Positions 1-8,263 of a stretch of DNA of 19,582 nt are shown here, piece by piece. The stretch is from assembly GCA_031554725.1 (NCBI GenBank), contig JAVBUZ010000106.1:1-19582 (forward strand). Reading direction: 5' to 3'. Each line of letters opens with the position of its first letter. Within the stretch, counting starts at the first letter, position 1. This stretch comes from JAVBUZ01 sp031554725. Its GTDB lineage: Bacteria > Bacillota > Clostridia > Lachnospirales > Lachnospiraceae. The translations under genes were made by a program, and so were the position numbers. Under the pieces are notes generated by a model that was given only the letters and a program-made list of their open reading frames with translations, had not been told where the DNA came from and did no database searches.

Positions 1-2
1 AA

Positions 3-110
3 AAGCTAACTAGAGTTGAGCTAGAAGAGGGTGAATATTGCTTGTCTCTTAAGTTTATTACACCAGGTATGCAAATCGATACGATTGAATTTGAATACTG
101 CGATAAATAG
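3..110 (+). CDS. 3' end of a secreted-type carbohydrate-active protein (partial)
   Basis: An open frame enters from the left edge and ends at TAG 108-110, giving the last 35 residues of a protein whose start lies outside the window. The tail has alternating hydrophobic residues and ends ...ITPGMQIDTIEFEYCDK. This resembles the last two beta strands of a CBM6-like jelly-roll module, where a 'G...ID.IEF' ending is common. The parent enzyme cannot be named from this fragment. Its stop lies 3 bases from the stop of the convergent symporter gene, and no terminator hairpin is visible between them. That the fragment codes is likely from its family-like ending; the family assignment is tentative. Confidence 0.6.
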   Translation, partial: KLTRVELEEGEYCLSLKFITPGMQIDTIEFEYCDK

Positions 111-113
111 CCA

Positions 114-1421
114 CTATTTGACAAGCTTCCGAAGGAGCCAAAGCATTAGAACATTAGGAAGTACCATAATACCATTGATGACATCGGTCATGCCCCAAAC
201 TAAGTCCATGGGGATAATGGCACCGATATAAATCATCAAAATATAAAAGAAATGATAGGCGTGGATACCTTTTGAACCCAAAAGGTACTCTGCGCCTTTT
301 TCACCAAAATAACACCAGCCAATTAGGGTGGCGATAGCAAAGGCAATTAGGGTAAGAGTAAGGAATGTTGATCCCCCCATGGGAAAAGCAGTAAAAGCAG
401 CACTTGTTAGTCCGCCAGAGGAAAAGCCCTGTGCGGAATCGGGTCTACGAAGTAAATTTGTAATAATAACGAATCCCGTTAAGGCACACATAACAACGGT
501 ATCCCAAAAGACCGCGGTCATGGAAATAAAGGCTTGCCTTTGTGGATCATCAGTATTTGCGGCACCAGCGGCGATAGCAGCGGTACCAATCCCAGCCTCA
601 TTGGTAAAAAGTCCTCTAGCAATGCCATAGCGTGCAGCTAACATAAAGGTGCCACCTAGAATGCCACCAGTAAGAGCTTCTTTTGAAAAAGCACTTTGTA
701 TGACTAGGTCAAAGGCAGCAGAAAGATAAGAAAAATTTTGCCAAAGTAAAATAAAACAGGCTCCAATATACAAAAATCCAAGTACGGGAACAAGCTTGGT
801 ACAAAAGCTACCAATTGACTTTATACCACCAATGATAACTAAACCAGCCACTAAGGCTACAAGAATACCAACGAAATGGGGAGAAACATGCCATAAGGCA
901 CTGGTTGCATCAGTGATGGCGGAAGACTGTGTGGTGCAGCCCACACCAAAAGCAGCAAGCAAGGTACAAAAGGCATAAAACTTACCTAGAGGTTTATTAT
1001 GTAGGCCCTTTTCCATGATATACATAGGGCCACCCACCAAAGTGCCATCAGCTGTACGATGATGAAAAAGCACACTAAGATAACACTCTGCATAGGCAGT
1101 TGCCATACCAAAAACACCTGTTACCCAGCACCAAAACAAAGCCCCAGCGCCACCATAGGCAATAGCGGTGGAAACACCTACAATATTTCCGGTTCCTAAA
1201 GTGGCAGCCAGTGTGGTAGCCAAAGTAGCAAAGCCACTTAGATTTTTTGAGTCAGTCGTATTCTCACTTTGTGTAGATAATTTTATGGCGTAAATAGTGC
1301 GGCGTTGTGGTAATTTTAGTCGAAATGTAAATAATAAATGGGTGGCACATAAAAGAAATAAAATGGGTCCATTCCACAAAAGCTGATTCACAGAATCAAT
1401 CATAGATGAAAAAGAATACAA
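114..1421 (-). CDS. Sodium:alanine/glycine symporter (AGCS family)
   Basis: A multi-pass membrane transporter of about 435 residues, the usual size of the AGCS family, which imports small neutral amino acids (alanine, glycine) with Na+ or H+. Hydrophobic helices fill the protein. The family core GTGNIVG lies near residues 76-82, followed by AYGGAGALFW, then GGPMYIMEKG, and a late TNEAGIGTAA motif. I chose TTG at 1421 because AGGAAG sits 6 bases upstream of it. The open frame continues to another TTG at 1442 that has no ribosome-binding site, and the first ATG is at 1403. The gene is divergent from clpB and ends beside a convergent gene at 110. Family assignment is firm; substrate and start codon are less so. 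Confidence 0.9.
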   Translation of the reverse strand: MYSFSSMIDSVNQLLWNGPILFLLCATHLLFTFRLKLPQRRTIYAIKLSTQSENTTDSKNLSGFATLATTLAATLGTGNIVGVSTAIAYGGAGALFWCWVTGVFGMATAYAECYLSVLFHHRTADGTLVGGPMYIMEKGLHNKPLGKFYAFCTLLAAFGVGCTTQSSAITDATSALWHVSPHFVGILVALVAGLVIIGGIKSIGSFCTKLVPVLGFLYIGACFILLWQNFSYLSAAFDLVIQSAFSKEALTGGILGGTFMLAARYGIARGLFTNEAGIGTAAIAAGAANTDDPQRQAFISMTAVFWDTVVMCALTGFVIITNLLRRPDSAQGFSSGGLTSAAFTAFPMGGSTFLTLTLIAFAIATLIGWCYFGEKGAEYLLGSKGIHAYHFFYILMIYIGAIIPMDLVWGMTDVINGIMVLPNVLMLWLLRKLVK

Positions 1422-1476
1422 ATGGCACTTCCTTTCTTTCAAGGGAAAGTCTATTGCTTAAATATATGCTTATTAA

Positions 1477-1505
1477 TTAATAAAAAGTTTCTATTTTTTT
1501 CCCAA
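1477..1505 (-). promoter_or_regulatory. Candidate promoter of the symporter gene
   Basis: On the minus strand TTGGGA (1505-1500) is followed after 17 bases by TATTAA (1482-1477), about 55 bases before the chosen start. The -35 box matches 4 of 6 positions and the -10 box is imperfect. The region is very A+T-rich, so a chance match is possible. Confidence 0.35.
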
Positions 1506-1513
1506 TTGGATAA

Positions 1514-1541
1514 TTGATTTTTTTAGTGCAAATGCTATAGT
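1514..1541 (+). promoter_or_regulatory. Candidate SigA promoter of clpB with extended -10
   Basis: TTGATT (1514-1519), a 16-base spacer, then TGC-TATAGT (1533-1541), giving an extended -10 element. It lies about 45 bases upstream of the clpB start. I see no CIRCE inverted repeat (HrcA) and no clear CtsR heptad repeat near it, so heat-shock control by those repressors is not supported here. Confidence 0.55.
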
Positions 1542-1584
1542 TCAAGTAGGAAATAAAATAAGAAAAATTAAGGAGGAAAAGCTT

Positions 1585-4164
1585 ATGAATATTTCTAAAT
1601 TCACACAAAAATCTATGGAAGCAGTGGAACAATGTCAGCGATTGGCATACGATTATGGAAACCAGGAAATAGAGCAGGAACATTTGCTTTACAGCCTTAT
1701 TACCATAGAAGACAGTTTAATACTAAAGTTAATCGAAAAAATGGAGATTAATAAAGAGCATTTTACAGGTAACGTGGAGGCCGCGTTACAAAAGAGAGTA
1801 AAGGTACAAGGTGGTCAGGTTTATATAGGAAAAGATCTAAATAAAGTACTAATTACTGCAGAAGATGAGGCTAAACGCTTGGGCGATGAGTATATTTCTG
1901 TAGAGCATTTGTTTTTAGCAATGATTGAAAATCCAAACAAAGCAATAAAGGCTATTTGGAATGAGTATGGTATTACCAGAGAACGCTTTTTGCAGGTACT
2001 TTCTATGGTTAGAGGTAACCAAAGAGTGACTAGCGATAACCCAGAGGCGACCTATGACACTTTGGAAAAGTATGGACAGGATTTGGTGGAAAAAGCTAGC
2101 AAACAAAAATTAGATCCTGTAATTGGCAGGGATCAAGAAATTCGTAATGTGATTCGTATTTTGTCTAGAAAGACCAAGAATAATCCAGTTCTTATTGGTG
2201 AGCCAGGAGTAGGTAAAACAGCAGTCGTAGAGGGACTTGCGCAAAGAATTGTAAGAGGAGATGTGCCAGAAGGGTTAAAAGACAAGAAAATATTCGCACT
2301 TGATATGGGAGCCTTGGTTGCAGGCGCAAAGTATCGTGGTGAGTTTGAAGAACGTTTGAAGGCGGTACTAGATGAGGTTAAAAAGAGTGACGGTCAAATT
2401 ATCCTCTTTATTGATGAGCTTCACACCATTGTAGGTGCAGGAAAAACGGATGGTGCTTTGGATGCGGGCAATATGTTAAAGCCTATGCTAGCTAGGGGTG
2501 AGCTACATTGTATCGGTGCTACTACCTTAGATGAATACAGACAGTACATTGAAAAGGATGCGGCGCTTGAAAGACGTTTTCAACCGGTTTTAGTGGATGA
2601 ACCCACTGTCGAAGATACCATCTCCATATTGCGTGGCTTGAAGGAACGCTATGAAGTATATCATGGTGTAAAAATTATGGACAATGCGTTAGTTAGTGCA
2701 GCGATTTTATCCAATCGTTACATTACCGATAGATTTTTGCCAGATAAGGCAATCGATCTTGTAGATGAGGCCTGTGCCTTAATAAAAACAGAGCTGGATT
2801 CGATGCCAACAGAGCTAGACGAGATGCAGCGAAGAGTTATGCAGCTTGAAATTGAAGAGGCAGCACTTAAGAAAGAGGATGACCGACTTAGTCAAGAAAG
2901 ACTGCTTGTACTTCAAAAGGAACTTGCTGAAATAAAAGAAGAATTTACAAATCGTAAAGCACAGTGGGATAATGAAAAAAGCTCGGTAGAAAGATTATCC
3001 AAGCTAAGAGAAGAAATAGATGTAATCAATAGCCAGATTCAAATAGCTCAAAGAGAGGGTGATTTGGAAAAGGCGGCGGAGCTTAGCTACGGAACGCTTC
3101 CGAATTTAAAACAGCAATTAGAAACAGAAGAAGAGAGAGTAAAAGCCTCAAAGCTTTCCTTAGTACATGAAAGTGTTTCAGAAGAAGAAATTGCAAAAAT
3201 TGTTTCTAGATGGACAGGAATTCCGGTAACCAAATTAACCGAGGGTGAAAGAAATAAAACCCTTCACCTCGATGAAGAACTTCATAAAAGAGTAGTTGGT
3301 CAAGAAGAGGGGGTAACGAAGGTAACAGAGGCAATTATTCGTTCAAAGGCAGGAATAAAGGACCCCAAAAAGCCTATTGGTTCGTTTCTGTTTTTAGGAC
3401 CTACTGGTGTTGGTAAGACGGAGCTAGCAAAAGCGTTGGCAGCAACTTTATTTGACGATGAAAATAACATGGTCAGAATTGATATGAGTGAATATATGGA
3501 GAAATATTCTGTATCTAGACTAATAGGAGCACCTCCAGGATATGTAGGTTATGAGGAGGGTGGACAACTGACCGAAGCGGTCAGAAGAAAACCATATACA
3601 GTAGTTCTATTTGATGAAATCGAAAAGGCTCATTCGGATGTTTTCAATGTCCTGTTACAGGTTTTGGATGATGGCCGTATTACGGATTCAAAGGGCCGCA
3701 CTGTCGATTTTAAAAATACGATTTTGATTATGACTTCAAATATTGGAGCGAATTATTTACTTGAGGGAATTGATGAGGAGGGAAATATTGCTTCCTATGC
3801 AGAAAAGGAAGTTATGAATGATTTAAGAAATCATTTTAGGCCAGAATTTCTAAATAGACTGGATGAAGTTATACTCTTTAAGCCTCTAACAAAAGACTAT
3901 ATCGGTGGTATCATCCAGCTTATTATGAAGCAGCTTAATGAACGACTAGCAGATAGAGAGCTGGCAGTTGAGCTTTCTAAAGAAGCAGAAAAATATATTA
4001 TAGACAACGCTTATGATCCTCTTTACGGCGCAAGACCACTAAAACGCTATATCCAAAAATACGTGGAAACTCTTTCGGCAAAGCTTATCTTGGAGGATAA
4101 GGTACAGGCTGGGGATACCATCCGTATAAGCGTAGAGAATGAAAAATTGGTTGCAAGTGTATAG
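1585..4164 (+). CDS. clpB: ATP-dependent protein disaggregase ClpB
   Basis: Hexameric AAA+ chaperone of the cytosol that threads aggregated proteins through its pore, working with DnaK. It has the full ClpB layout in 859 residues. A Clp N-domain spans about 1-145. NBD1 has Walker A GEPGVGKT (205-212), Walker B ILFIDE (273-278), pore loop KYRG (249-252) and arginine pair ERRF near 329-332. The coiled-coil middle domain covers about 400-525, which separates ClpB from ClpA/ClpC. NBD2 has Walker A GPTGVGKT (605-612), pore loop GYVGYEEGG (652-660) and Walker B VVLFDE (673-678). AGGAGG at 1571-1576 lies 8 bases before the ATG. There is no IGF/LGF-type ClpP-binding loop that I can see. It appears monocistronic, although no terminator hairpin with a T-run is visible downstream. 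Confidence 0.97.
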   Translation: MNISKFTQKSMEAVEQCQRLAYDYGNQEIEQEHLLYSLITIEDSLILKLIEKMEINKEHFTGNVEAALQKRVKVQGGQVYIGKDLNKVLITAEDEAKRLGDEYISVEHLFLAMIENPNKAIKAIWNEYGITRERFLQVLSMVRGNQRVTSDNPEATYDTLEKYGQDLVEKASKQKLDPVIGRDQEIRNVIRILSRKTKNNPVLIGEPGVGKTAVVEGLAQRIVRGDVPEGLKDKKIFALDMGALVAGAKYRGEFEERLKAVLDEVKKSDGQIILFIDELHTIVGAGKTDGALDAGNMLKPMLARGELHCIGATTLDEYRQYIEKDAALERRFQPVLVDEPTVEDTISILRGLKERYEVYHGVKIMDNALVSAAILSNRYITDRFLPDKAIDLVDEACALIKTELDSMPTELDEMQRRVMQLEIEEAALKKEDDRLSQERLLVLQKELAEIKEEFTNRKAQWDNEKSSVERLSKLREEIDVINSQIQIAQREGDLEKAAELSYGTLPNLKQQLETEEERVKASKLSLVHESVSEEEIAKIVSRWTGIPVTKLTEGERNKTLHLDEELHKRVVGQEEGVTKVTEAIIRSKAGIKDPKKPIGSFLFLGPTGVGKTELAKALAATLFDDENNMVRIDMSEYMEKYSVSRLIGAPPGYVGYEEGGQLTEAVRRKPYTVVLFDEIEKAHSDVFNVLLQVLDDGRITDSKGRTVDFKNTILIMTSNIGANYLLEGIDEEGNIASYAEKEVMNDLRNHFRPEFLNRLDEVILFKPLTKDYIGGIIQLIMKQLNERLADRELAVELSKEAEKYIIDNAYDPLYGARPLKRYIQKYVETLSAKLILEDKVQAGDTIRISVENEKLVASV

Positions 4165-4207
4165 CGAGGTGCGACCTAACTTCAATATGGTAAATTAATG
4201 CAAAAAG

Positions 4208-4216
4208 TGTTATACT
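4208..4216 (+). promoter_or_regulatory. Candidate extended -10 promoter for the region 2 operon
   Basis: TGT-TATACT (4208-4216) is a good extended -10 element located 37 bases upstream of the acyltransferase start and downstream of the clpB stop. No convincing -35 box lies 17 bases upstream (TGGTAA at 4188-4193 is poor), which extended -10 promoters can tolerate. It would drive the packed run from 4253 to 9625. Confidence 0.45.
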
Positions 4217-4252
4217 GTCGGTGGACAAAGAGAGTTTGCTAGGTAGGATTAA

Positions 4253-5266
4253 ATGGGCGGGGAAATGAGAAGATATAGCGGTATTGATTTGGGGAAGTTT
4301 ATAATGGCAATTATTGTGGTTGCAATGCATACTCTTCCCCTGAAAGATTGTTCGATTGATTGGCTTAATAAATTATATGGTGGATTGGATGATATGGCAG
4401 TGCCATTCTTTTTTATTGCGGCAGGATTCTTGCTAGCCTCTAAAATGGAGTGGCCATATACCAACGAAAATTCGCTAGAAATTTTAAAAAGTTATATTAT
4501 ACGCATGATAAAATTATATGTCTTATGGAACATAATATATTTTCCGTTGGCATTAATACCGTTTGTTATGGGAGAAGATTCTGTAATCCGCTGTGCTCTA
4601 ATCTATATTAGAGGCTTCTTTTTTGTTGGTGAAAATTATAATTCGTGGATTCTATGGTATTTATTGTCTTCAATTTATGGATTAATGCTTTTATATTTTT
4701 TACTATCTAAAAAAGTATCCTATCTAAGAATTCTGATTATCAGTGGTGGTATTTTTATAGTAAGCTTTTCGTTTGATTGGTTGGTAGATAATATGGATTG
4801 CTTACCCTCACTTCTAAGCTTGGGAGCAAAAATAATTCAGTATGCGATTGCAAGTGGAAGAATTCTAAGAGGTGCCTACTTTTTGCCACTTGGTTTCTAT
4901 TTAGCACATAAAGAATTAAATAAAGTAATGAGCATTGTACTAATGATTGTTGGATACGTTATGAATACAGTTTCCATAGGAGGATTTATAAATTATTTGG
5001 GAATTGTAGTTTGTTCTGTGGGGATGTTTACGGTATTTAAAAATTTGAAACTACCAGAGGCTTCGTGTTTTTCGGTTATGAGAAAAATGAGCACAATTAT
5101 TTATTTTTCACATATGTATGTGTGGACAATATATTATGGAATTAGATATGGGGAGAAAACATTTGGCTTTGATTGCTTTGTGTATACGGTAGCTATTTCA
5201 CTTGCAATATCTGCATTGTACATAACTATAAATAGAAAGGCTCAAAATTATTTGAGGAGAAAATAA
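4253..5266 (+). CDS. Membrane acyltransferase, acyltransferase-3 family
   Basis: Integral membrane protein of 337 residues with about ten hydrophobic segments. Acyltransferase-3 enzymes move acetyl or similar groups from the cytosol onto extracytoplasmic glycans. The N-terminus RRYSGIDLGKFIMA...VVAMH carries the family's early basic/aspartate motif and the conserved histidine (H26). It is followed by the VPFFFIAAGFLL helix and a late FSHMYVW segment. Two starts are possible: ATG 4253 with AGGA four bases upstream, or ATG 4265 just after GGCGGGGAA, which would better match the usual short N-terminus. It is the first gene of a run that ends with a polysaccharide-priming transferase, so O-acylation of a surface polysaccharide is a reasonable inference. 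The true substrate is unknown. Confidence 0.85.
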   Translation: MGGEMRRYSGIDLGKFIMAIIVVAMHTLPLKDCSIDWLNKLYGGLDDMAVPFFFIAAGFLLASKMEWPYTNENSLEILKSYIIRMIKLYVLWNIIYFPLALIPFVMGEDSVIRCALIYIRGFFFVGENYNSWILWYLLSSIYGLMLLYFLLSKKVSYLRILIISGGIFIVSFSFDWLVDNMDCLPSLLSLGAKIIQYAIASGRILRGAYFLPLGFYLAHKELNKVMSIVLMIVGYVMNTVSIGGFINYLGIVVCSVGMFTVFKNLKLPEASCFSVMRKMSTIIYFSHMYVWTIYYGIRYGEKTFGFDCFVYTVAISLAISALYITINRKAQNYLRRK

Positions 5267-5440
5267 ATGATACCAAAAGATCCAGTAATGCTACTTAGTT
5301 TTGTAAATATGAAGCTTCGAGATACTTGTAAAGACTTGGAGTATTTATGTGAAATGATAGAAGTAAATCAAGAGGAACTTGTAAACAAATTGGCGGGTAT
5401 AGATTATTATTATGACAGAGAGAAAAATCAATTCAAATAG
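5267..5440 (+). CDS. DUF4250 domain protein (57 aa)
   Basis: A small ORF of 57 residues starting directly after the acyltransferase stop, with GAGGAG (5254-5259) seven bases upstream. The protein begins MIPKDPVMLLSFVNMKLRD and ends YYDREKNQFK, matching the DUF4250 pattern I know from Clostridia: an MxPKDPxxLLSxVNxKLRD start, a central acidic helix, and a Y-x-YD-x-x-x-NQF ending. Function is unknown; it looks like a small soluble helical, possibly helix-turn-helix, protein. Its last 29 bases overlap the start of the next gene in another frame, suggesting translational coupling. Confidence 0.85.
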   Translation: MIPKDPVMLLSFVNMKLRDTCKDLEYLCEMIEVNQEELVNKLAGIDYYYDREKNQFK

Positions 5441-6620
5441 AATATGTGATGTATGTACAGGTTGTGGACAGTGTATAGGGGTGAAACCGGATTTTATGGT
5501 TTTAAATATAAGCGGAGGGCAGCCCTATAATTACGAAACGCTAGTTGGGATTGATAATCAATGTATGATTGCAGTGGATATTGGTACAACTACTGTTGCG
5601 ATGTTGCTTAGAAGATTAAGTGATGGTGTGGTGGTAGATACTTACAGCAGGATAAATCCCCAACGAAAACATGGTGCGGATGTTTTATCTAGAATAAAGG
5701 CAGCAGAGCAAGAAGAAATTCGAGCAGAACTAGAAAACTCCATAAGAGAAGTTATTAGAGAGGGAATCCAACAGTTTAAGAAAGTGGAGAATGCCCCTCT
5801 TACGAAAATGGTAATAGCATGCAACACTACGATGGTTTATTTGCTTATGGGATACGCGACAGAAAGCCTAGGGATTGCACCATTTAAGGCAGAACACTTA
5901 GAAAAAATAGAATTTATTTTTGAAGGAATACCAACAACTATTTTGCCTGGAATTTCTACCTTTATAGGAGCGGACATTGTGGCAGGAATCTATTCACAAA
6001 AGATACATTTGAGTGAGGAGGTTCATTTACTTATTGACTTAGGAACCAATGGAGAAATGGTTTTAGGAAATAAAAAAAGAATTTTGACCACTGCAACAGC
6101 AGCCGGACCAGCATTTGAAGGTAGACTTGCTAGTGGAGTGTGGGGCTCGGATTTAATAGCAATAGCAGCATATATGCTTAAAAAAGGTATTATGGATGAA
6201 ACGGGGCTTTTGATGGAACCCTACTTTGAAGAAGGAATTACGGTAGGCAAGTCTAGGGTTACTCAAATGGATATACGTAGCCTTCAAGTGGCAAAAGCCG
6301 CCATATATGCAGGTATTAGAATCTTATGTGAGCGATATGGCATAACCTATCAGCAAATAGAAAAGGTATATTTGGCTGGAGGCTTTGGCTATTACCTAGA
6401 TCCCAATGCAGCAATACAGATAGGACTCTTACCGAGTGAATTGCAGGATAGGGTTGTTTCGGTGGGAAACGCAGCTCTGGAGGGTGCCTTTTTATATGGG
6501 AGAAATCCGAATAAAGCAATACTAAATCAAACACTTGGAAAGACAGAAGAATTTAATCTTGCAATGCAACAAGAGTTTAATGATATATATGTGGAAGCAA
6601 TGTACTTAAAGGAGATGTAA
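5412..6620 (+). CDS. RACo-like ASKHA ATPase (DUF4445) with N-terminal CxxCxxCxxC motif
   Basis: A 402-residue protein of the group that includes RACo, the ATP-driven reductive activator of corrinoid proteins. The actin-like ATPase signatures are visible: phosphate-1 loop AVDIGTTTVA (54-63), a second loop IDLGTNGEMVLG, TAAGPAFEG, and AGGFGYYLDP near the C-terminus. Classical RACo proteins exceed 600 residues and begin with a plant-type [2Fe-2S] ferredoxin domain. That domain is absent here. Instead C12, C15, C18 and C21 form CxxCxxCxxC, which could hold a [4Fe-4S] cluster. No ribosome-binding site stands out before ATG 5412. That ATG is the first in its frame after a TAG at 5400-5402, and it overlaps the preceding gene, so coupled translation is likely. 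No corrinoid protein or methyltransferase is in the window, so its target is unknown. Confidence 0.82.
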   Translation: MTERKINSNRICDVCTGCGQCIGVKPDFMVLNISGGQPYNYETLVGIDNQCMIAVDIGTTTVAMLLRRLSDGVVVDTYSRINPQRKHGADVLSRIKAAEQEEIRAELENSIREVIREGIQQFKKVENAPLTKMVIACNTTMVYLLMGYATESLGIAPFKAEHLEKIEFIFEGIPTTILPGISTFIGADIVAGIYSQKIHLSEEVHLLIDLGTNGEMVLGNKKRILTTATAAGPAFEGRLASGVWGSDLIAIAAYMLKKGIMDETGLLMEPYFEEGITVGKSRVTQMDIRSLQVAKAAIYAGIRILCERYGITYQQIEKVYLAGGFGYYLDPNAAIQIGLLPSELQDRVVSVGNAALEGAFLYGRNPNKAILNQTLGKTEEFNLAMQQEFNDIYVEAMYLKEM

Positions 6621-6621
6621 T

Positions 6622-8262
6622 GTGCAAATAGGAATGGGGATTACTAAGAAAGACTGGATGCCAAGAGAGTTTATGGTTGCACCTGCAACACTAGGAAGCG
6701 ATTGTGTAACCTTGGTGTGGGACAAACCACTAAAGTACGGTGAGGTTTTAGGATACTTTGTGTATCGAGATGGCATAAAGCTTGCGGAAACAAGTGCAAC
6801 AAAAACACACTTTACAGTAAAAGGCCTTAAGCCGAATATGAACTATAGCTTTTGGATAGAAAGCTTTGATAAAGGCATGCACCCTATTTCGTCATCAGAA
6901 ATAATAAATGTAAAGACTAAAGTACAGGGGAGAATCCTAGACGTAACGCTAGCTCCATATCTTGTAGATTCTACTGGGAGTATATTATGCACACAAAAGC
7001 TACAGCAAGCGATAAATGACTGCGAAGAGGGAGGCACTGTTTATATACCAGAAGGTGCAGTAGTTCTAACAGGTGCTCTTGACTTAAAAAGTAATATGAC
7101 GCTTTTAGTAGATGGAATGCTTAAAGGAAGCTTAAAACCTGAGGATTATGCCTATAATAAGAATGAAAGATACGATTACAAAGGGCTGGTGAACGAGGAT
7201 GGACTTATTTTAACCAGATATGAAGGCTGGGAAATGTATTGCTATAGAAGCCTGATTAATGGGGGCTATCTGAATCCCCAAAATCGTATGGAAGTAACCT
7301 GTGAAAATATACGAATCTGTGGAAAGGGGACCATTTATGGTGGTGGAAATGAGCTTGGTACCGCTATGAAGAGACTTTATGCAGATGCGATGAAATATCC
7401 AGATTATGTTTCGGATGGAAAACCAGGAAGACGAACAAGAGGCCGACTACTGGGATTTATTCAGTGCAAAAACGTACATTTAACAGAAGTAAATATTGAA
7501 AATCCACCCTGTTGGACTGTTCACATGATTTATTGTGATACGGTAACGACAAATGGGATAAATATTAAATCAAGAGGAATCGATAATGGGGATGGTTGGG
7601 ACCCGGATTCTTCACGTAACCTTATGATTTTTGACACTACCTTTGATACAGGTGATGATTGTATAGCTATAAAATCGGGAAAAAATCCTGACGGCAACCT
7701 TGTAAATATGCCAACAGAAAATGTGAGGATTTTTGACCTTAAAATGCTTGGGGGCCACGGTATGGCTATAGGTAGCGAACAGTCAGGCGGCGTTGAAGGC
7801 ATTTATATGCGTGACTGTGTTATTAAGAATACTCTTTTTGGTCTGGAGCTTAAGGCGCATAATGCAAGAGGCGGCTATATAAAAAATTTAAGGATGTTGG
7901 ACTGTGAAATTGACCGTTTCATGGCACATAGTGTAAACTATAATGCAGATGGAACTCCAGCACCTACATTGCCGGTTTTTTGTGATATTCTCATTAAAAA
8001 CACCGTAATTACTGGGGCGGGTAGAGCAGTGGAACTTATTGGCTTTACAAAAGATAATGAAGTGGATTCTACAAGTTATGTGCAAAATGTTTTTTTGGAA
8101 GATATTGTACTAGACAATAATCAGAGCAGTGCAGAAATATACTTAAAGGCATGCAGGGATATAACTTTTAATAATGTTAAGCTTTGTAATGCAAATAGCC
8201 CAACCTATATCATAGATGAAAAGTGTCTTGAGGTTAAAAGAGACTACATAGGAGAACACTAA
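6622..8262 (+). CDS. Fn3-GH28 glycoside hydrolase (polygalacturonase-like), no signal peptide
   Basis: A 546-residue pectin-type hydrolase. Residues about 15-100 form a fibronectin type III domain (LVWDKP...YFVYRDG...VKGLKPNMNYSFWIES). The rest is a right-handed beta-helix typical of GH28, entered by GGTVYIPEGAVVLTG. Acidic residues sit in NGDGWD (322-327) and GDDCIAIKSG (344-353), and the conserved histidine in GGHGMAIGSE (377-386). The usual R-x-K near the end of the active site is E-L-K (409-411) followed by ARGG, a form I associate with exo-acting or rhamnogalacturonan-type members. There is no signal peptide, so it probably trims imported oligogalacturonides in the cytosol. It starts with GTG at 6622 after AAGGAGATG, one base past the previous stop. 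The ATG overlapping that stop leads to an immediate TAG. Confidence 0.88.
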   Translation: MQIGMGITKKDWMPREFMVAPATLGSDCVTLVWDKPLKYGEVLGYFVYRDGIKLAETSATKTHFTVKGLKPNMNYSFWIESFDKGMHPISSSEIINVKTKVQGRILDVTLAPYLVDSTGSILCTQKLQQAINDCEEGGTVYIPEGAVVLTGALDLKSNMTLLVDGMLKGSLKPEDYAYNKNERYDYKGLVNEDGLILTRYEGWEMYCYRSLINGGYLNPQNRMEVTCENIRICGKGTIYGGGNELGTAMKRLYADAMKYPDYVSDGKPGRRTRGRLLGFIQCKNVHLTEVNIENPPCWTVHMIYCDTVTTNGINIKSRGIDNGDGWDPDSSRNLMIFDTTFDTGDDCIAIKSGKNPDGNLVNMPTENVRIFDLKMLGGHGMAIGSEQSGGVEGIYMRDCVIKNTLFGLELKAHNARGGYIKNLRMLDCEIDRFMAHSVNYNADGTPAPTLPVFCDILIKNTVITGAGRAVELIGFTKDNEVDSTSYVQNVFLEDIVLDNNQSSAEIYLKACRDITFNNVKLCNANSPTYIIDEKCLEVKRDYIGEH

Positions 8263-8263
8263 T

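Noticed and set aside
328..978. Plus-strand open frames inside the symporter gene
   Set aside because: They are antisense shadows of a clearly recognisable membrane protein and have no family-like sequence.
1443..1584. CIRCE or CtsR operators expected before clpB
   Set aside because: No TTAGCACTC-type inverted repeat or CtsR heptad repeat could be found; the palindromic TTAATTAA is simple A+T sequence.
4165..4180. AGGT-GCG-ACCT as a clpB terminator
   Set aside because: The stem is only 4 bp and no T-run follows.
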